Origin: Sporobolomyces roseus
Taxonomy: Eukaryota; Basidiomycota; Microbotryomycetes; Sporidiobolales; Sporidiobolaceae
Assembly: GCA_016617785.1 (NCBI GenBank)
Contig: JADILM010000001.1
Coordinates: forward strand, 992,001-1,056,000
Reading direction: 5' to 3'
Length of the DNA stretch: 64,000 nt
A program made the position numbers and the translations under genes. Positions 51,658 to 63,609 of the stretch are shown in pieces. The notes under the pieces were generated by a model. It was not told where the DNA came from and ran no database searches. It saw only the letters and a list, made by a program, of their open reading frames with translations. How positions within the stretch are numbered: position 1 is the stretch's first letter; each line of letters begins with the position of its first letter.

Positions 51658-53893
51658 CTAATACAAACTCTGCACCAAAACTTCTTTCAACAAGCTCCTC
51701 CCTTCCCATCCACTCAATCCTCGATCCTCCCAAACGCTCAACCCCATCACAGCGAACAACCAAGGCAACGTAACAGTAGCTCCCCATCCGATCCCAGCAT
51801 AAACGAAAATCTTTGTTAAAACGTCGGCATCTATATGAGTTGAACCCTCTTGCTGTTGTTGGGGTAATGAACCTTCTTCTTTTGCGGTTGCGGAAGAGCG
51901 GGTGTGGGGAGAGGAAGCGGTACCGTCGTTTTGGGAATGGACTGATTGGGGGCGAGAACGAAGGGAGGATTGGGGGGAGGAGGAGAGAGCAGAGGAAGAG
52001 CAGAGCTCGGCGTCGGAGGCGAGAGAGGGGAGATCGAGGATTGAAGGGACTGGGTTTAGGTGTGCTTGCTCAGGATAGGAATCATCTGCGGTGTTTCGGA
52101 AAGAGTCAGTCAATGTTTCAGGCGATGAGCTCGTCGAGAGTCGAGGGAGTAGCAAGAGTAGTTGAGAGGAGGAGAGAGCGAGAGACTCACATTCGGTTGC
52201 AGAGAGGTAGTAACGACGAGGTAGAGAGATGATGGGAGCGAAGAATCGAAACACTGGTGGTAAAGCTTGATGACAAATGAATTTTGCGATAATCCTCCAC
52301 ACGAGAATACCCGAAACACCTAAGTTATCGCTCACGGTCGAACATCAGTTTCAGCAAAGGTATTCGAAGAGAAGGGGAAACTTACCAATGATCAATTTAC
52401 TTCCTACTGCAGTAGTCCAAATCCCTACTTCCGTGACATCCCTCCAATGGAATCCCAAGGTATTATCGGCATACTTGTAAGGGTTCCAAGCTAGTCCCAA
52501 AAGGATCCCTGCAAACACAGAGAGGAACGCAATCGCATCTTCGAAACAAGGGCAGTTTTCGGCAGGTTGAGGGTGGAAGGTCACGAGTAACAAGGTCGAA
52601 GGAATGATTAGGAGTGTACCTGCACACAGATCGAGAAAGGAGTGAGTCGAATGAAATCGAAATGGAAAGGTGAAACGCGTAACGAGGTTTTGCTCGTTTC
52701 GCAGAAGAGACAGGATGACAAGCTCACCGGTCAAGCCTGAACCAGTAACGTATTCCTCCAATTTAGCTTCTCCCAACCAAGTAACCAACCAAACGAGTAC
52801 CCCAATCGACGCTCCAACTTTCACATCCATTCTCGAATGCTATTCATATTCCCTCCTACATCAGCCCTCGCTCTTTTCCGTAGGCGATACACACAAAGAG
52901 AGAGAGTACTAACCATTCCAGTATATAATCTCCCAAACGTAATACTCCACGCAAACAACCCCAACAACCCAACTCCAACACCATTCCAAACCCACCTCCC
53001 TGTGTTCCTTCTCAGCAGTAACTCACCAAAGAACAGTGCCATCGATAGAGCGTTCGAGGAGTGTGTAGAAGGGAAGCCGTATTCTAGTGCGTGGGATCCT
53101 ACGGAGAGTCGAATGACGGGTGGAGAAAAAGGACGAGGGACACAGAATGCATCTTTTAAGACAGAGGTCACGTAGCCACCTAGTTTCACGCGCTCATTCT
53201 TCAGCACCGAGTAGAAGGGGAGACTGAAATTGGGAAGTGGACGAACCTGCTGCGAGAACGTAGAGTAACCTGCAACAAGTCCGAGAATTGTTCAGTTTTT
53301 CAAATTGCGAAACGAGCAAGAAGAAGACTTGTAGAAAAAACTCACCCTCTAGCTACTTCGGGAAACCCATACCAAGCCCAAATCGGAATGAATACCATAA
53401 AGAACCTGCCTCTCTCACAACCACCCCCGATCAATCAGCAAACGAAAAAAATGAGATGCGTGCGAATGGATGAATGAAAGACTTACGTATGAGTACCTAA
53501 CAAACTAGTTTTAACGAAATAATGATCCCTCGCTCTAGTTCTCCACTTTGTCTGTTTACTCCTCATCCCTAACCCTCATCAGTCGACTACTTTCGAAAGA
53601 AAGAGGAATTAGAGAGTAATAGTAGAATTTACTTGAATCTCTACTAAATCTTGAATCTCTCCTTCCAAACTCTCCACGAGTAGTTCCCTCAAATGACATC
53701 TCCAACCAGGCATCATCTTTCTATAGAAAGCAGCATCGTTCCTTCCTACTGCTTGAATCGAATTTGTTGAACTGGATGGGGCCTTCTCGGACTGGGAGAG
53801 GGAGGTGGGAATAGTAGAGCGAGGAGAAGGATTCATTTGGATTTGGGGAGAGGAAGAGGCGGATCTAGAGGGAGTAGTACGAGTTGTATCCAT
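51658..53893 (-). CDS. Long-chain-base-1-phosphate phosphatase (LCB3/YSR2-like, PAP2 family)
   Basis: Start ATG 53893, stop 51658-51660, about seven exons. A hydrophilic N-terminus is followed by a multi-span PAP2 core: HYFVKTSLLGTHTFFMVF, then TSVLKDAFCVPRPFSPPVIR (motif 1), EYGFPSTHSSNALS (motif 2, with STHS replacing SGHS as in sphingoid-base phosphatases) and TFGRLYTGMHSRMDVKVG (motif 3). Later membrane segments include TLLIIPSTLLLVTF and AFLSVFAGILLGLAW. The conserved AENCPCFEDAIAFLSV stretch is typical of this subfamily. Role: dephosphorylation of phosphorylated sphingoid bases in the ER. The C-terminus carries a long Ser-rich insert. Confidence 0.88.
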
Positions 53894-54125
53894 CGTTGAA
53901 AGAGAAAGGGGAGCGGAGAGCGAGGTTAGGGATCCCTCAGCTTGAGAGTAGAGAGGACAATTCGTTCAAGGTGGGTATGGTGCTCGTTAGGGTGCTTCGA
54001 GGTCGTCAGGAATCTTAGGAGTGAATGATAGATGAATGATGAAACTTTGATCGTTTTCTTTCAAGATTTCCTCCACTTGGACTTCTCTTTGCTCAGAAAC
54101 CACGCTTCGAAATCACTCTGAAAAC

Positions 54126-55278
54126 ATGAAGGAGATCACAGTCAAAGGTTTACTATTCGATATGTAAGCTCCTCCTTTTGCTCCTCTTTCGCGACTTCCC
54201 GAGGTTCACTCATTCGGAATGATAGGGATGGTACACTGTGCGATTCGACCCCTGCAGTAGAATTGACAATGTCGGATTGGTGTGCCGCTCAAGGAATCGA
54301 TAAGGATTACTTCCTCTCTCACTCTCATGGGTAAATTCATTCATTCCTTTCTCTTTCTCATCTCTCGGCTCAAGATAAACGCTGAAACCTCTCTCGCTCG
54401 CTCTATAGAGTACGCACACAAGACAACCTGAGAAGGTTTCAGAAACTCCCAATCCCAGGATCAGACATGACTGATGAAGAATTGGACGATGCGGTCAAGT
54501 TAATGGAGTTTACGATTGCTGAGAATGGGAGGAAATTGAAGGAACAGGGTGGGAGGGGAATCGAGAGATTGCCGGGAGTGACGGAACTGTTGGACAAACT
54601 GAGGGAAGGGAACGCGAGATGGGGAATCTGTACTTCTGGTTAGTTCACACTGCTTTCTTCGCTTTTTCGTTTCCCTTATTTCTCTTCGATTTAAGTCGAG
54701 CCACTCGAGCGAGATCAACGCTCTTCTCATTGCACTCCAATCGATCAAATTTATCGCTGTATTGACTCTCCATTGAACCCCTCCTGTGTTTAGCTACGAC
54801 AATCTACGCTTCCTCTGCCCTCACAACCTCCTCGATCGGTTCAACTCCACCCCTCCTCCCCTTCCTGATCACAGCAAACCACGTAACGCACGGTAAACCT
54901 CACCCAGAACCTTACCTGAAAGGAATGGAAGAATTGAAGAAATTGGGAGGCTGCGATTTTACATCGGATGAGATTCTAGTATTCGAGGATGCACCGAGTG
55001 GGTTGAAAGCGGGGTTGGCGGCGGGGTGTAAGACTCTTGCGGTCTGTACGGGTCAACCGAGGGAGAGGATCAGAGCGGTTGAAGCGACAATTAAGACGGT
55101 GGATTTGACCCGGTGAGTGAAGATGTGCGAAGTCGATTCATGCTGCAGATACTGATTGGATCATTTGTTGTTTGGCACTCACAGCGTCGAGGTAGTACAT
55201 GCTAGTCCAGATTCGATCACTCTACGCATCCGTACACTCGAGGAAGAAGAAGAAGCGGAAGAAGGTGAACGAAACTAG
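54126..55278 (+). CDS. HAD-family glycerol-3-phosphatase (GPP/DOG-like)
   Basis: ATG 54126; exon 1 ends inside the catalytic motif and splicing rebuilds LLFDMDGTLCDSTPA (HAD motif I, nucleophile Asp in DMDGT). Motif II is in GICTSAT, motif III in the GKPHPEPYLKG region, and motif IV in VFEDAPSGLKAGLAAG. The cap region contains VELTMSDWCAAQGID and FQKLPIPGSDM. This matches yeast glycerol-3-phosphate phosphatases and 2-deoxyglucose-6-phosphatases; the former make glycerol under osmotic stress. Substrate choice is not decidable by eye. The C-terminus is acidic (EEEEEAEEGERN). Stop TAG 55276-55278, about five exons. Confidence 0.87.
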
Positions 55279-55541
55279 ACTTTTATTCGCTTAGAACGTA
55301 GAACATCGATATAGAATCTATCTCTTGCATTACCAAACGCATTCATTCGTCGTTGTCTAAGCCGTTTCTAACGATTTCATTCGACTGCGATTCTCCGCTT
55401 CGAGAAGAAAGCGAAGAAGTTTCACACAAATTCGACACTGGTCATTGCGAGCCTTTCTTCTTCTCTTCATTCCCTCACTCTCAGTCACTCCCTTCCAACC
55501 GACCTTTTACATTCGCTACAAAGGCTTCTCCTTCGAAGCCA

Positions 55542-57631
55542 ATGTTATCCTCAACGGTTTTATTGAGTTTACTCTCGATCCTCTACTCGACCAATGCCAG
55601 TCCCGTTCAACAGATCACCTTTAGTAATCCTAGTCCCCTACCAAAGATTCCTCGTATGTCTTCCCTCACTTACTCTGTTCTGTTTTGAGGGAGAATCGAG
55701 GGCTGATGTCATTGAACTTTCTCTTTTTTTTTGAATGGGTGATAGATGGGAAATTCAATCATTTAGATCGTTAGTACCTCTACGCTTTTCCTTTCTACGT
55801 ATCACGAGGAGAGCCTATCGAGAGATCGTATGGAGAGGCGGGCTTTAAAGAGAGAGAATGGATCGAGTGGGAATTTTGGATTGGGTTGGTTGAGTCTGAA
55901 TACGGACCGTAAGCACAAGGAAGACGATTCAACTCGTCAGGAGGAAGGAATTGAGGATGGCTCGCGAAGGACGTGACGGGGCGAAAACGCATAATTTCGC
56001 AAGATTCGACTTTCTTCGATGTCCAACACTTCAGTCGACTCTATCGCTTCGCTCGTTGACACTGACAGTCTTCATTATCGATGATACACTAGATATGAGC
56101 GGGATATCACCTTACCACGATGCTCCTCACGCCGATCCTAAGCCGCCTGCGACTTGCAAAGTCGTCGCTGCTGCTTCCCTCATCCGACACACCAGCATCT
56201 ACGCCAACGACGATGAGTTCGAGGACTACATGCAGCCGTTTAGTACGTTTCCGAGTCTTCAGAATCGACTCCAGCAGAGAAATACTGACGGAGTTGCGAA
56301 TTTTCTAGTCAAACGAGTCGAAAAAGCTCAGAAGAACAAGGTCAAGATTGATCAATCATCTCCTCTCTTCTTCCTCAACGAGTGGAAGTCTCCCATCAAC
56401 GAGGACAACCTCGAAGCAGTCACCGAACCCGGAAAAGCCGACGCTTACGCCTTTGGTCAAAAGATGAGGAAAGCTTACGGAGACTTGTTACCACCTGCTC
56501 ACCTCGGCAAGAAGCACAAGAATCACAAGCAAGAAGGAAAGGTACCTCCGTTCAAGATCTGGTCGGCAAGTTCAAAGAGGGATGTCATTACTTCTCAACA
56601 ATGGATCAAAGGAGCGTTCCCCGATTGGCAAGGAGGAGAAGATGGAGATGGAGATGGAAAAGTTATCAGTTTGGTCAAGGTACCGAACAATGATACGAAC
56701 TGGGCAAACTCTTTGACTCCTCACAAGATTTGTCCGGCGTTCACGAAGGAGGCAGGGAAACCAGAAGCTCAAACTTGGTTGGAGAATTACGGCCCTCCTA
56801 TCCTTGAACGACTTCAATCCTTCGCTCCTAAACATGAACTCGTACTTGACGACATCACTGCTATGTTTATGCTTTGCGGTTATGAGAGTGTTGTAAGCTT
56901 TCTCTTCTTTCAACTTGCAGATCGGATCCGCGCTGACTGCCCCCTTTTGATGGGCGCAGATCTACAAGAGTCGCAAGTCAGCGTTCTGCTCGTCCGAAAT
57001 CTTCAACCCGGACGACTTCCGCTCGTTCGGTTACTGGAACGACATCAAATATCATTACATTGTCGGATACGGTTCCCCTGTCGCACCTTACCTCGGAGTG
57101 GGATGGCTCAATACTTCAACTCACAACCTCGTCTCAGCTTACCAGAAGCCTCACCCTCACCCCGAAGTCCCTTCGCTTAACAAGAGCAAGAAAGGAAAGA
57201 AGCCCAACCTCCCTCCTCCCTCTGCACCTCCCGATGCAACCCACACTCAACTCTTCTTCCCTTACATCACTCATCGGGAGGAACCTCCTCTCGCCGCTGT
57301 CGCTTTGGGACTTTGGGAGACCGAGGATTTACCAACGGATCACATGAAGAAGGATCGATTATGGAAGACTTCCCACTTACTTCCTTTCCTCGGTCACGTC
57401 ACGATTGAACGACTCGCTTGTGATGTCGAGGATTTGGCTGATGGAGGAGAAGATGAAGGAGAGACGGAGGATTATATTCGAGTCATGATCAACGGTGCGC
57501 CTCAACCTTTACCTTATTGCAAAGATGGACCTGGGGGTACTTGTGAGATGGGACAGTTCGAACGACATGTCAAGGAGCGAGCAGAGAAGTATAAGGACCA
57601 GGAAGGCGCTTGTAAGAAGGATGAGGAGTAG
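55542..57631 (+). CDS. Secreted histidine acid phosphatase (phytase/MINPP-like)
   Basis: The exons are 55542-55653 (signal peptide MLSSTVLLSLLSILYSTNAS), 55746-55769 (24 nt), 56093-56892 and 56960-57631, giving 535 residues. Splicing yields KIPHGKFNHLDHMSGISPYH, the usual entry to the domain. The catalytic loop reads SLIRHTSIYANDDEFE, a variant of RHGxR with Thr for Gly. The C-terminal acid/base motif appears as YITHREEPPL, closer to the HAE motif of MINPP than the HD of classical phytases. Many Cys are conserved (PATC, HKICPAF, LCGYES, FCSSEIF, LACDVED, LPYCKDGPGGTC). It should act outside the cell on phosphate esters. The second large intron (55770-56092) is unusually long. Confidence 0.85.
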
Positions 57632-58321
57632 ATTTATTCGCAACCATCGTTTATTCTGTAGAACTCTCTCTAGCTTATCTTATCTTTGCACTCCTCCCCG
57701 CTCGCATCTTGAACTCTATCGCAAATGAACCATGCTTTGTAACAATCTCGTCGTCTCTGTTCTCTTTCGTGCGTTCTTGTTCGACGAGATGTTGCGAAAA
57801 CGAACGAATTTCGCAAGCTCAGCAACAAGTTCGCTCGCCCGCTTTTCTCGTTGGAACCGAACCTTTTTTACTATGCTCAGAGATCGACGCAGAAGAGGTC
57901 TTGAGCATCAAAAAGAGCGATGCGAGATAGGAAGAGTTTTACCCCTAAACGAGAAATCGATTCCCTCTGATTTTTCCCTCACTCTCCCTCTTTTCTCCCT
58001 GTTCATCCTCTAAGACCGGATTAGCCCTCGAATAACAGCCGTTAGTCTACTTTATCACAACACACAATACTACTACGCACCACCACACTACGCCTGAGCT
58101 AGAATAGAGGGAGGGACTGAGGTGGACAACGATTTTTTGATGAAGATGACTTGAACGCTACACCTCAGTGAGAGGGGATGGGTTTGCGCTCAGTAGTGCA
58201 CAGAGGTGTATAGGAGGATACTAGTAGCTCAGGCAAGGCGGCTAGCGTTGTCGTTGGCAGACAGTCGATTCCACCTCATCGGAATCTCAAGCTCACCAAC
58301 TTCTCTCACTTGACTTAATAG
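57632..58321. promoter_or_regulatory. Intergenic region upstream of RPS0
   Basis: No gene is supported. The 3' UTR of the phosphatase gene is followed by the promoter and leader of the ribosomal protein gene. A leader intron is possible, but donor and acceptor could not be chosen with confidence. Confidence 0.4.
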
Positions 58322-59489
58322 ATGGCCCCCTCGACTTCCCGCCTTCCCACCGCTCTCCAAGCCACTGAAGAGGATATCTCCCTCCTTCTCCAGGCTCAGG
58401 CCCACATTGGGTAAGTTTTCCACACGCTTCATTCGACCCTGTGAATCATCACTCATCTTTCCTTTCTGCACTCGGATAGAACCAAGAATGTCGAGAAGAA
58501 GATGACTCCTTACGTCTGGAAGCGCCGACAAGACGGTATGTTCGAACTCGTGACTTCGTAACCCACTGTTCTGAACTCACTCAATTTCTTATGATTTCTA
58601 GGTGTCAACGTTATCAACGTTGGAAAGACCTGGGAGAAGCTCGTCTTCGCCGCCCGTGTCATCGCTGCCATCGAGAACCCCAACGATGTTTGCGTCATCT
58701 CGGCTCGTCCTTACGGTCACCGTGCCGTCCTCAAGTTCGCTGCCAACACTGGTGCTCAAGCTATCGCTGGACGATTCACTCCCGGTAACTTCACCAATTA
58801 CATCACCAAGTCGTTCAAGGAGCCCCGTTTGATCGTCGTCACCGACCCCCGTGTCGACCACCAAGCCATTCGAGAGGCTTCGTACGTCAACATCCCCGTT
58901 ATCGCCATCTGCGACACCGACTCTCCCTTGAACTACGTCGATATCGCTATCCCCGCCAACAACAAGTCGAAGCACTCGATCGGTCTCATCTGGTGGCTCC
59001 TTTGCCGAGAGGTCCTCCGTCTTCGTGGATCCATCTCTCGCGCTCCCGACGCTTGGCCCGTTATGGTCGACATGTTCTTCGTAAGCTCACATCTTGATTC
59101 TCCTCTTTGATCATCGACTCACCTCCCTCTACTCTATAGTACCGCGACCCTGAGGAGGTTGAGCGTGAACAACAAGAGGCTGCTGCCGCCAAGGCTCTCC
59201 CCGCTGCTTCTGAGGAGCCCGCTGCCGTTGAGGGTGTCTCCGACTGGGAGATCACTGGTGGAGCCAACGCTGCCATCGCTGCCGCTGCCACCACTCAAGC
59301 CCCCGCCGCCGATGCCGGTTCGTCTCCTAAACCTTTTTTCACTTTCTTCTCCCCCTTCCTTGTTCTCTCCTCCCTTTCGTTTCGAAACATGAGCTTATCA
59401 TTTCCCCCGATCCAAACAATTGGTCCGCAACAGGTCTCGATTGGTCCGCCCCTGCTGGTGTCACCGACTGGGCTGCCGAGGAGAACTAA
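58322..59489 (+). CDS. RPS0: 40S ribosomal protein S0 (uS2, laminin-receptor/SA family)
   Basis: Start ATG 58322, stop TAA 59487-59489. Exon 1 (58322-58410) encodes [20 protein letters not shown] and ends in AQAHIG. Next come [19 protein letters not shown] and [20 protein letters not shown]. The highly conserved core includes [40 protein letters not shown] and [18 protein letters not shown]. The tail is acidic with Trp motifs ([25 protein letters not shown]), the normal eukaryotic ending. Role: small-subunit assembly and 40S head structure. At least five exons. Confidence 0.97.
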
Positions 59490-59847
59490 AAACTCCAAGG
59501 TCGTCTTCCGGTCTAACCTTTCTACCCTTCAACTCGGAAAGGATCATCAACTACTGTCATCACCGTGGTCGAATGAATGTCATGGATTCTCCTTCTTCGG
59601 AGTTGAATCAGGGATTAGTTTGTCTAGGGATTTCATCAGTTTTTGGTGGTCTGCTTTGCAAAAAAAGAGTAAAAAAACAAGCACCTTCTGCCCTTTCCGT
59701 CGTGTTGTATTCAGTACCCATTTTCGTGCCCTCTTCCTCTTTGTGTTTTCCTGCGGCTCCTATGAGAGAGATTCGAATCATCGACTTTGCGAAAATCTTC
59801 TCCCCCTTTCGCTCCTTTCATTCAACTTCTTCATTCCACATTCTCGT
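59490..59847. other. Intergenic region
   Basis: 3' UTR of RPS0 and upstream region of the next gene; no coding signal is supported, although an open frame overlaps it by chance. Confidence 0.4.
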
Positions 59848-61294
59848 ATGCCTCGCGCTGCTCACAAAGACCAAGCCCCACCACCGATCAAGACTTCCCT
59901 AGTACACCTAGGTCAGACTCAACCCACTGCGTTCGCTTTACAATGTCAATTATTCTTCAATTCCGAACAATGGATTTCACCACTCCAAAACGACGTTCAA
60001 GCCTTACTCTCCACATTCGAGAGTGAATGGTTACAAGAATTACAGAAGCAGGGTACAGCTGGAGGAGTAGGAGGGAGTGGAGGAGGTGGAATTCCTACTT
60101 CAACAGAAGGGTTCAATAGTCCTTTCCAACTGTTCAAGAGGTTGTGGAAGGATAAAGGTTGGAGTCTAGTACATCTGTTGGGGATTGCCGATGGTCCAGT
60201 GAGGGATCCTTGGGGTGAGAGCGTTATTAGAGGTTTCGCAGGTAAGTCGCTCCCCCTCTCTCTCTCGCTTGCTCTCTGCGTGGCTCTCAGCTACCGAGCA
60301 TGATCGGGAGAACACTGTCAGGGCGACTGACTGAATCGTTCGCGAATTGATTCGTTACAGAACACCTTGTTGCGACTGAATCTCCTCTCAAACAAATCGC
60401 TGCTCTCTTCGCAATCTACACTTTCTGTAAATCCCAATCCAACAACATGAACAAACAATACCTCAAAATTGATATATGTAAGCGTGCACGTCACTCGAAG
60501 TCGCGCAGAGATCATCGATAGCTGATTCTCAATTCTTTCGAATCTCAATCATTACAGCTACTCTCGAACATTTGCTCTCTTTCCCTTCCCTTGTCGCACC
60601 CGCTCTCGATCCTTCCAAGATCTCACCTCTCCACCCTTCACCTCTCTCAGACGTTTCCGTTGTCCTTTCGACCCTCCTCTCCCCTTCGAATCCACTCTTC
60701 ATTCTCGTCCCTCCTCAATTGTACCAGCATCCACCAGATCTCCCGAGTGTACGAATCAAAGATGCACGAGAAGGGGAACTCGATGGGCTCGCCAAGAAGT
60801 TGTTGGGGATCGAAGAAGAGGTTGAGATGTTACGAGATGGGAGGGATTCAGAGGTTGAGAAATTGAGGGAAGCGCAAGAGAAAGCTGAAGAGGAGGTGGA
60901 AGTTGAGGGATCAACGAACGGTCGAAAGCAGTTTATGGAGGTACCTATCGAGGAAGGAGGGAAACAAGCATGGATTTCTCGACTTTCTTCAGCGGCTTCT
61001 TCATACGTTCAAACGAAATCTCGTTCTCGATCCCTCTTGACCCGACCACGATCTCAGTTGCAACTCGAAGTCATGAACGAAGCGGAATCGGCGACGATGG
61101 AGAGAGTTAGAGATATCGGGTTGGAAGGAACTGTAAATCATGGATTAGGAGGGAGAGCTTCTGTTCCGGAGAAGGGAGAGAGCGAGATGAGGATGTTGGG
61201 TTTGGTTAGAGGGTTCAAGAGGAGGAGGACAGACAGGACTGGGTCAATAGTAGAGTTGGAGAAAGCTTTGAAACAGTTGGAAAGGAGTAAATAG
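59848..61294 (+). CDS. SNAPC1-like protein (snRNA-activating complex subunit 1)
   Basis: Start ATG 59848 (MPRAAHKDQAPPPIKTSLVH), stop 61292-61294, three exons. The N-terminal domain reads LQNDVQALLSTFES, SPFQLFKRLWKDKGWSLVHL, WGESVIRGFA-EHLVATESPL, KQIAALFAIYTFCKSQ, KQYLKIDI-STLEHLLSF. This order (regulatory helix, aromatic patch, then the ALYLLY-like segment and a KIxI strand) resembles SNAPC1/SNAP43, which recruits Pol II/III at snRNA promoters. The C-terminal half is a charged coiled coil (about residues 235-290) with Arg-rich patches (RGFKRRRTDR). The family call is by pattern and moderately certain. Confidence 0.55.
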
Positions 61295-61528
61295 GGAACA
61301 TTTTTCGCTTTGACCCTTGCCTTGCAAAAACCTTTCCCATTTCTGTTTTGGTTCCTATCGCTGCCGATATCTAGAGAGATTAGAGTCAAACTGCCGCGAG
61401 AGGTGGAGTAAAGTACAGAACAAGCAGATTTGCAATTCGGATATCTGCGAGAGCGAACCCGGAGTTTTGCTGCAGACTCTCCGCAAGTTTAATTTTCTCT
61501 CTTTCCTTCACTTCATCTCGCTCGAATC

Positions 61529-63609
61529 ATGTTCTCAGCACGTCAACTCGCTCGCCCTCTTACTCGTGGAGCTCGTCTCATCACATTGGAAGCGAAAGCT
61601 CCTGCTCAACTAGCTAGTGAGTCTCCCTACCCTCTCCTCTAGTTTGCCTCATTCAATTTCTAAACATCGAGTCGAGTTGAAAACAGAAACTGCCGCATTC
61701 GCACCTTATCAATGGGAGGATCCACTCAAGGTAGAGAGTAGTATGCTCACTGAAGAGGAAGTTTCAATCATGTGAGTTCTCCCTCTCCTTACTCCTATTT
61801 ATGGGATCCCGCTCATCCAATGAAGGTGAACAGGGAAATGGCGAGAGGATACTCTCAAGAGAACCTATTACCACGAGTAACTGAAGCTTACCGTACAGAG
61901 AGTCAGTCTCTCCTCCTCTTTCCAAAACCCCCACTTTGCTCAAACTGACCCTTGCTTTGAGGGATCGCACAGACTTCCAAAGGGAGATCTTGTCAGAGAT
62001 GGGAGAGTTGGGGTTATTGGGTCCTACGATCGATGGATATGGATGTGCGGGAGTTAGTTCGGTAGCTTATGGTTTAGTCGCGAGGGAAGTTGAACGAGTC
62101 GATTCGGGTTATCGTTCAGCTATGAGTGTACAAAGTTCTTTGGTCATGCACCCTATCAGTGCGTAGCATCTCTCTCTCTCAGTCTCTGGAGCCGACAAAG
62201 GCTGAATGAAGAGTGCGACGAACAGACGCTTTCGGAACTGAGGAAATCAAGGAAAAGTATTTACCTAGGTTGGCAAAGGGTGAATTAATTGGTTGTTTCG
62301 GACTCACAGAACCAGATCATGGTTCAGGTAAGTTTGAATTCTCTTCTCGATTCGCAAAATCAGCCGAGGTATTCATTTTCGCTCTTTACGAAATCCGGGA
62401 TAGATCCCGCGGGAATGGCTACTGAAGCTACTGAAGCACCTGGAGGAGGTGGATACGTCCTTTCGGGAGCAAAGACTTGGATCTCAAACTCGCCTATTGC
62501 AGACGTTTTCGTCGTGTGGGCGAAGTGCAAGTGGGATGGAAAGATTCGTGGTTTCGTTATGGAAAAGGTAAGCGTGCCCTTTCTTTACGAGCACTATGCT
62601 TTTATGAGCTTGTGCTGATGACGGCTGTGAACGATGAATAGGGTCAGAAGGGCTTGACTGCTCCTCCAATCAAGAACAAGACTGCTTTGAGGGCTAGTAT
62701 CAGTGCGTTCTCACCTCTGTTCTCCAGCCGCAATAGCGTTGCTGACTGAAGATGAATCGACCGCACAGCTGGTTCAATCTTCATGGACGAAGTTCACGTT
62801 CCTCAATCGCATTTGCTCGACGTCGAGGGATTGAAAGGTCCTTTCTCTTGCCTGAAGTGCGTCTCCTGTCAATATCTTCTCTGATTCAATCCTGACGAGT
62901 TCTACGATGTACAGTAACGCTCGATTCGGTATTTCGTTCGGAATTATCGGTGCTCTCGAAGAAGCTATTCGAGTCACTCGAGATTACGCTATGGAGCGGT
63001 ATGTTCTCTTCCTCCCGCCCTCACGACTTAGAGCTCGACTAATTCGCCATGCTGCGCTCATAGTAAGCAATTCGGTAAACCATTAGGTGCTTTCCAACTT
63101 GTCCAGAAGAAACTTGCAGATGCTTCGATGGAGGCTGCTAGTACGTTCCTTCTCCTCCTGACTCTCGCTCAGCACATACTGATCACACTTCCCTTTCTTG
63201 CAGTCGGTCTCGTCTCGTGTGTTCAGTTGGGTCGACTCAAGGACAGCAAGAACTGGTCCCGTGCGTTAACCTCCGTTTCCTTGTGTCATTGATTCTGTAC
63301 TGACGATCTCGCATCTCTGTCGACAACAGCCGAGATGGTGTCGTTGATGAAGCGCAACAACTGTCAAAAAGCTCTGTATCACTCTCGAATCCTGATGGAA
63401 GTATTTGGAGGAAATGCTGCTTCCGATGAATATCCTATCTCTCGAATCGCTGCCAATGCTCACATCGTCTCTACCTACGAAGGGTAAGCTTTTCCTTTCC
63501 TTGTTCCCCTGAACGAAGCTTCTGACTAATCCTTTTCGGTTATAGAACTTACGATATTCACGGTCTCATTCTTGGAAAGGCTATCACCGGATCGCAAGCC
63601 TTCCAGTAG
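61529..63609 (+). CDS. GCDH: Glutaryl-CoA dehydrogenase, mitochondrial
   Basis: An FAD acyl-CoA dehydrogenase converting glutaryl-CoA to crotonyl-CoA in lysine/tryptophan catabolism. Start ATG 61529 with a mitochondrial presequence ([17 protein letters not shown]). About 12 exons, mostly short, end at TAG 63607-63609. Key segments are [163 protein letters not shown] and [19 protein letters not shown]. The last contains the family's catalytic Glu. All expected landmarks are present. Confidence 0.95.

Noticed and set aside
58598..58975. 125-codon minus-strand open frame with Asp/Gly-rich product
   Set aside because: Antisense to conserved RPS0 exons; its composition is a by-product of codon usage.
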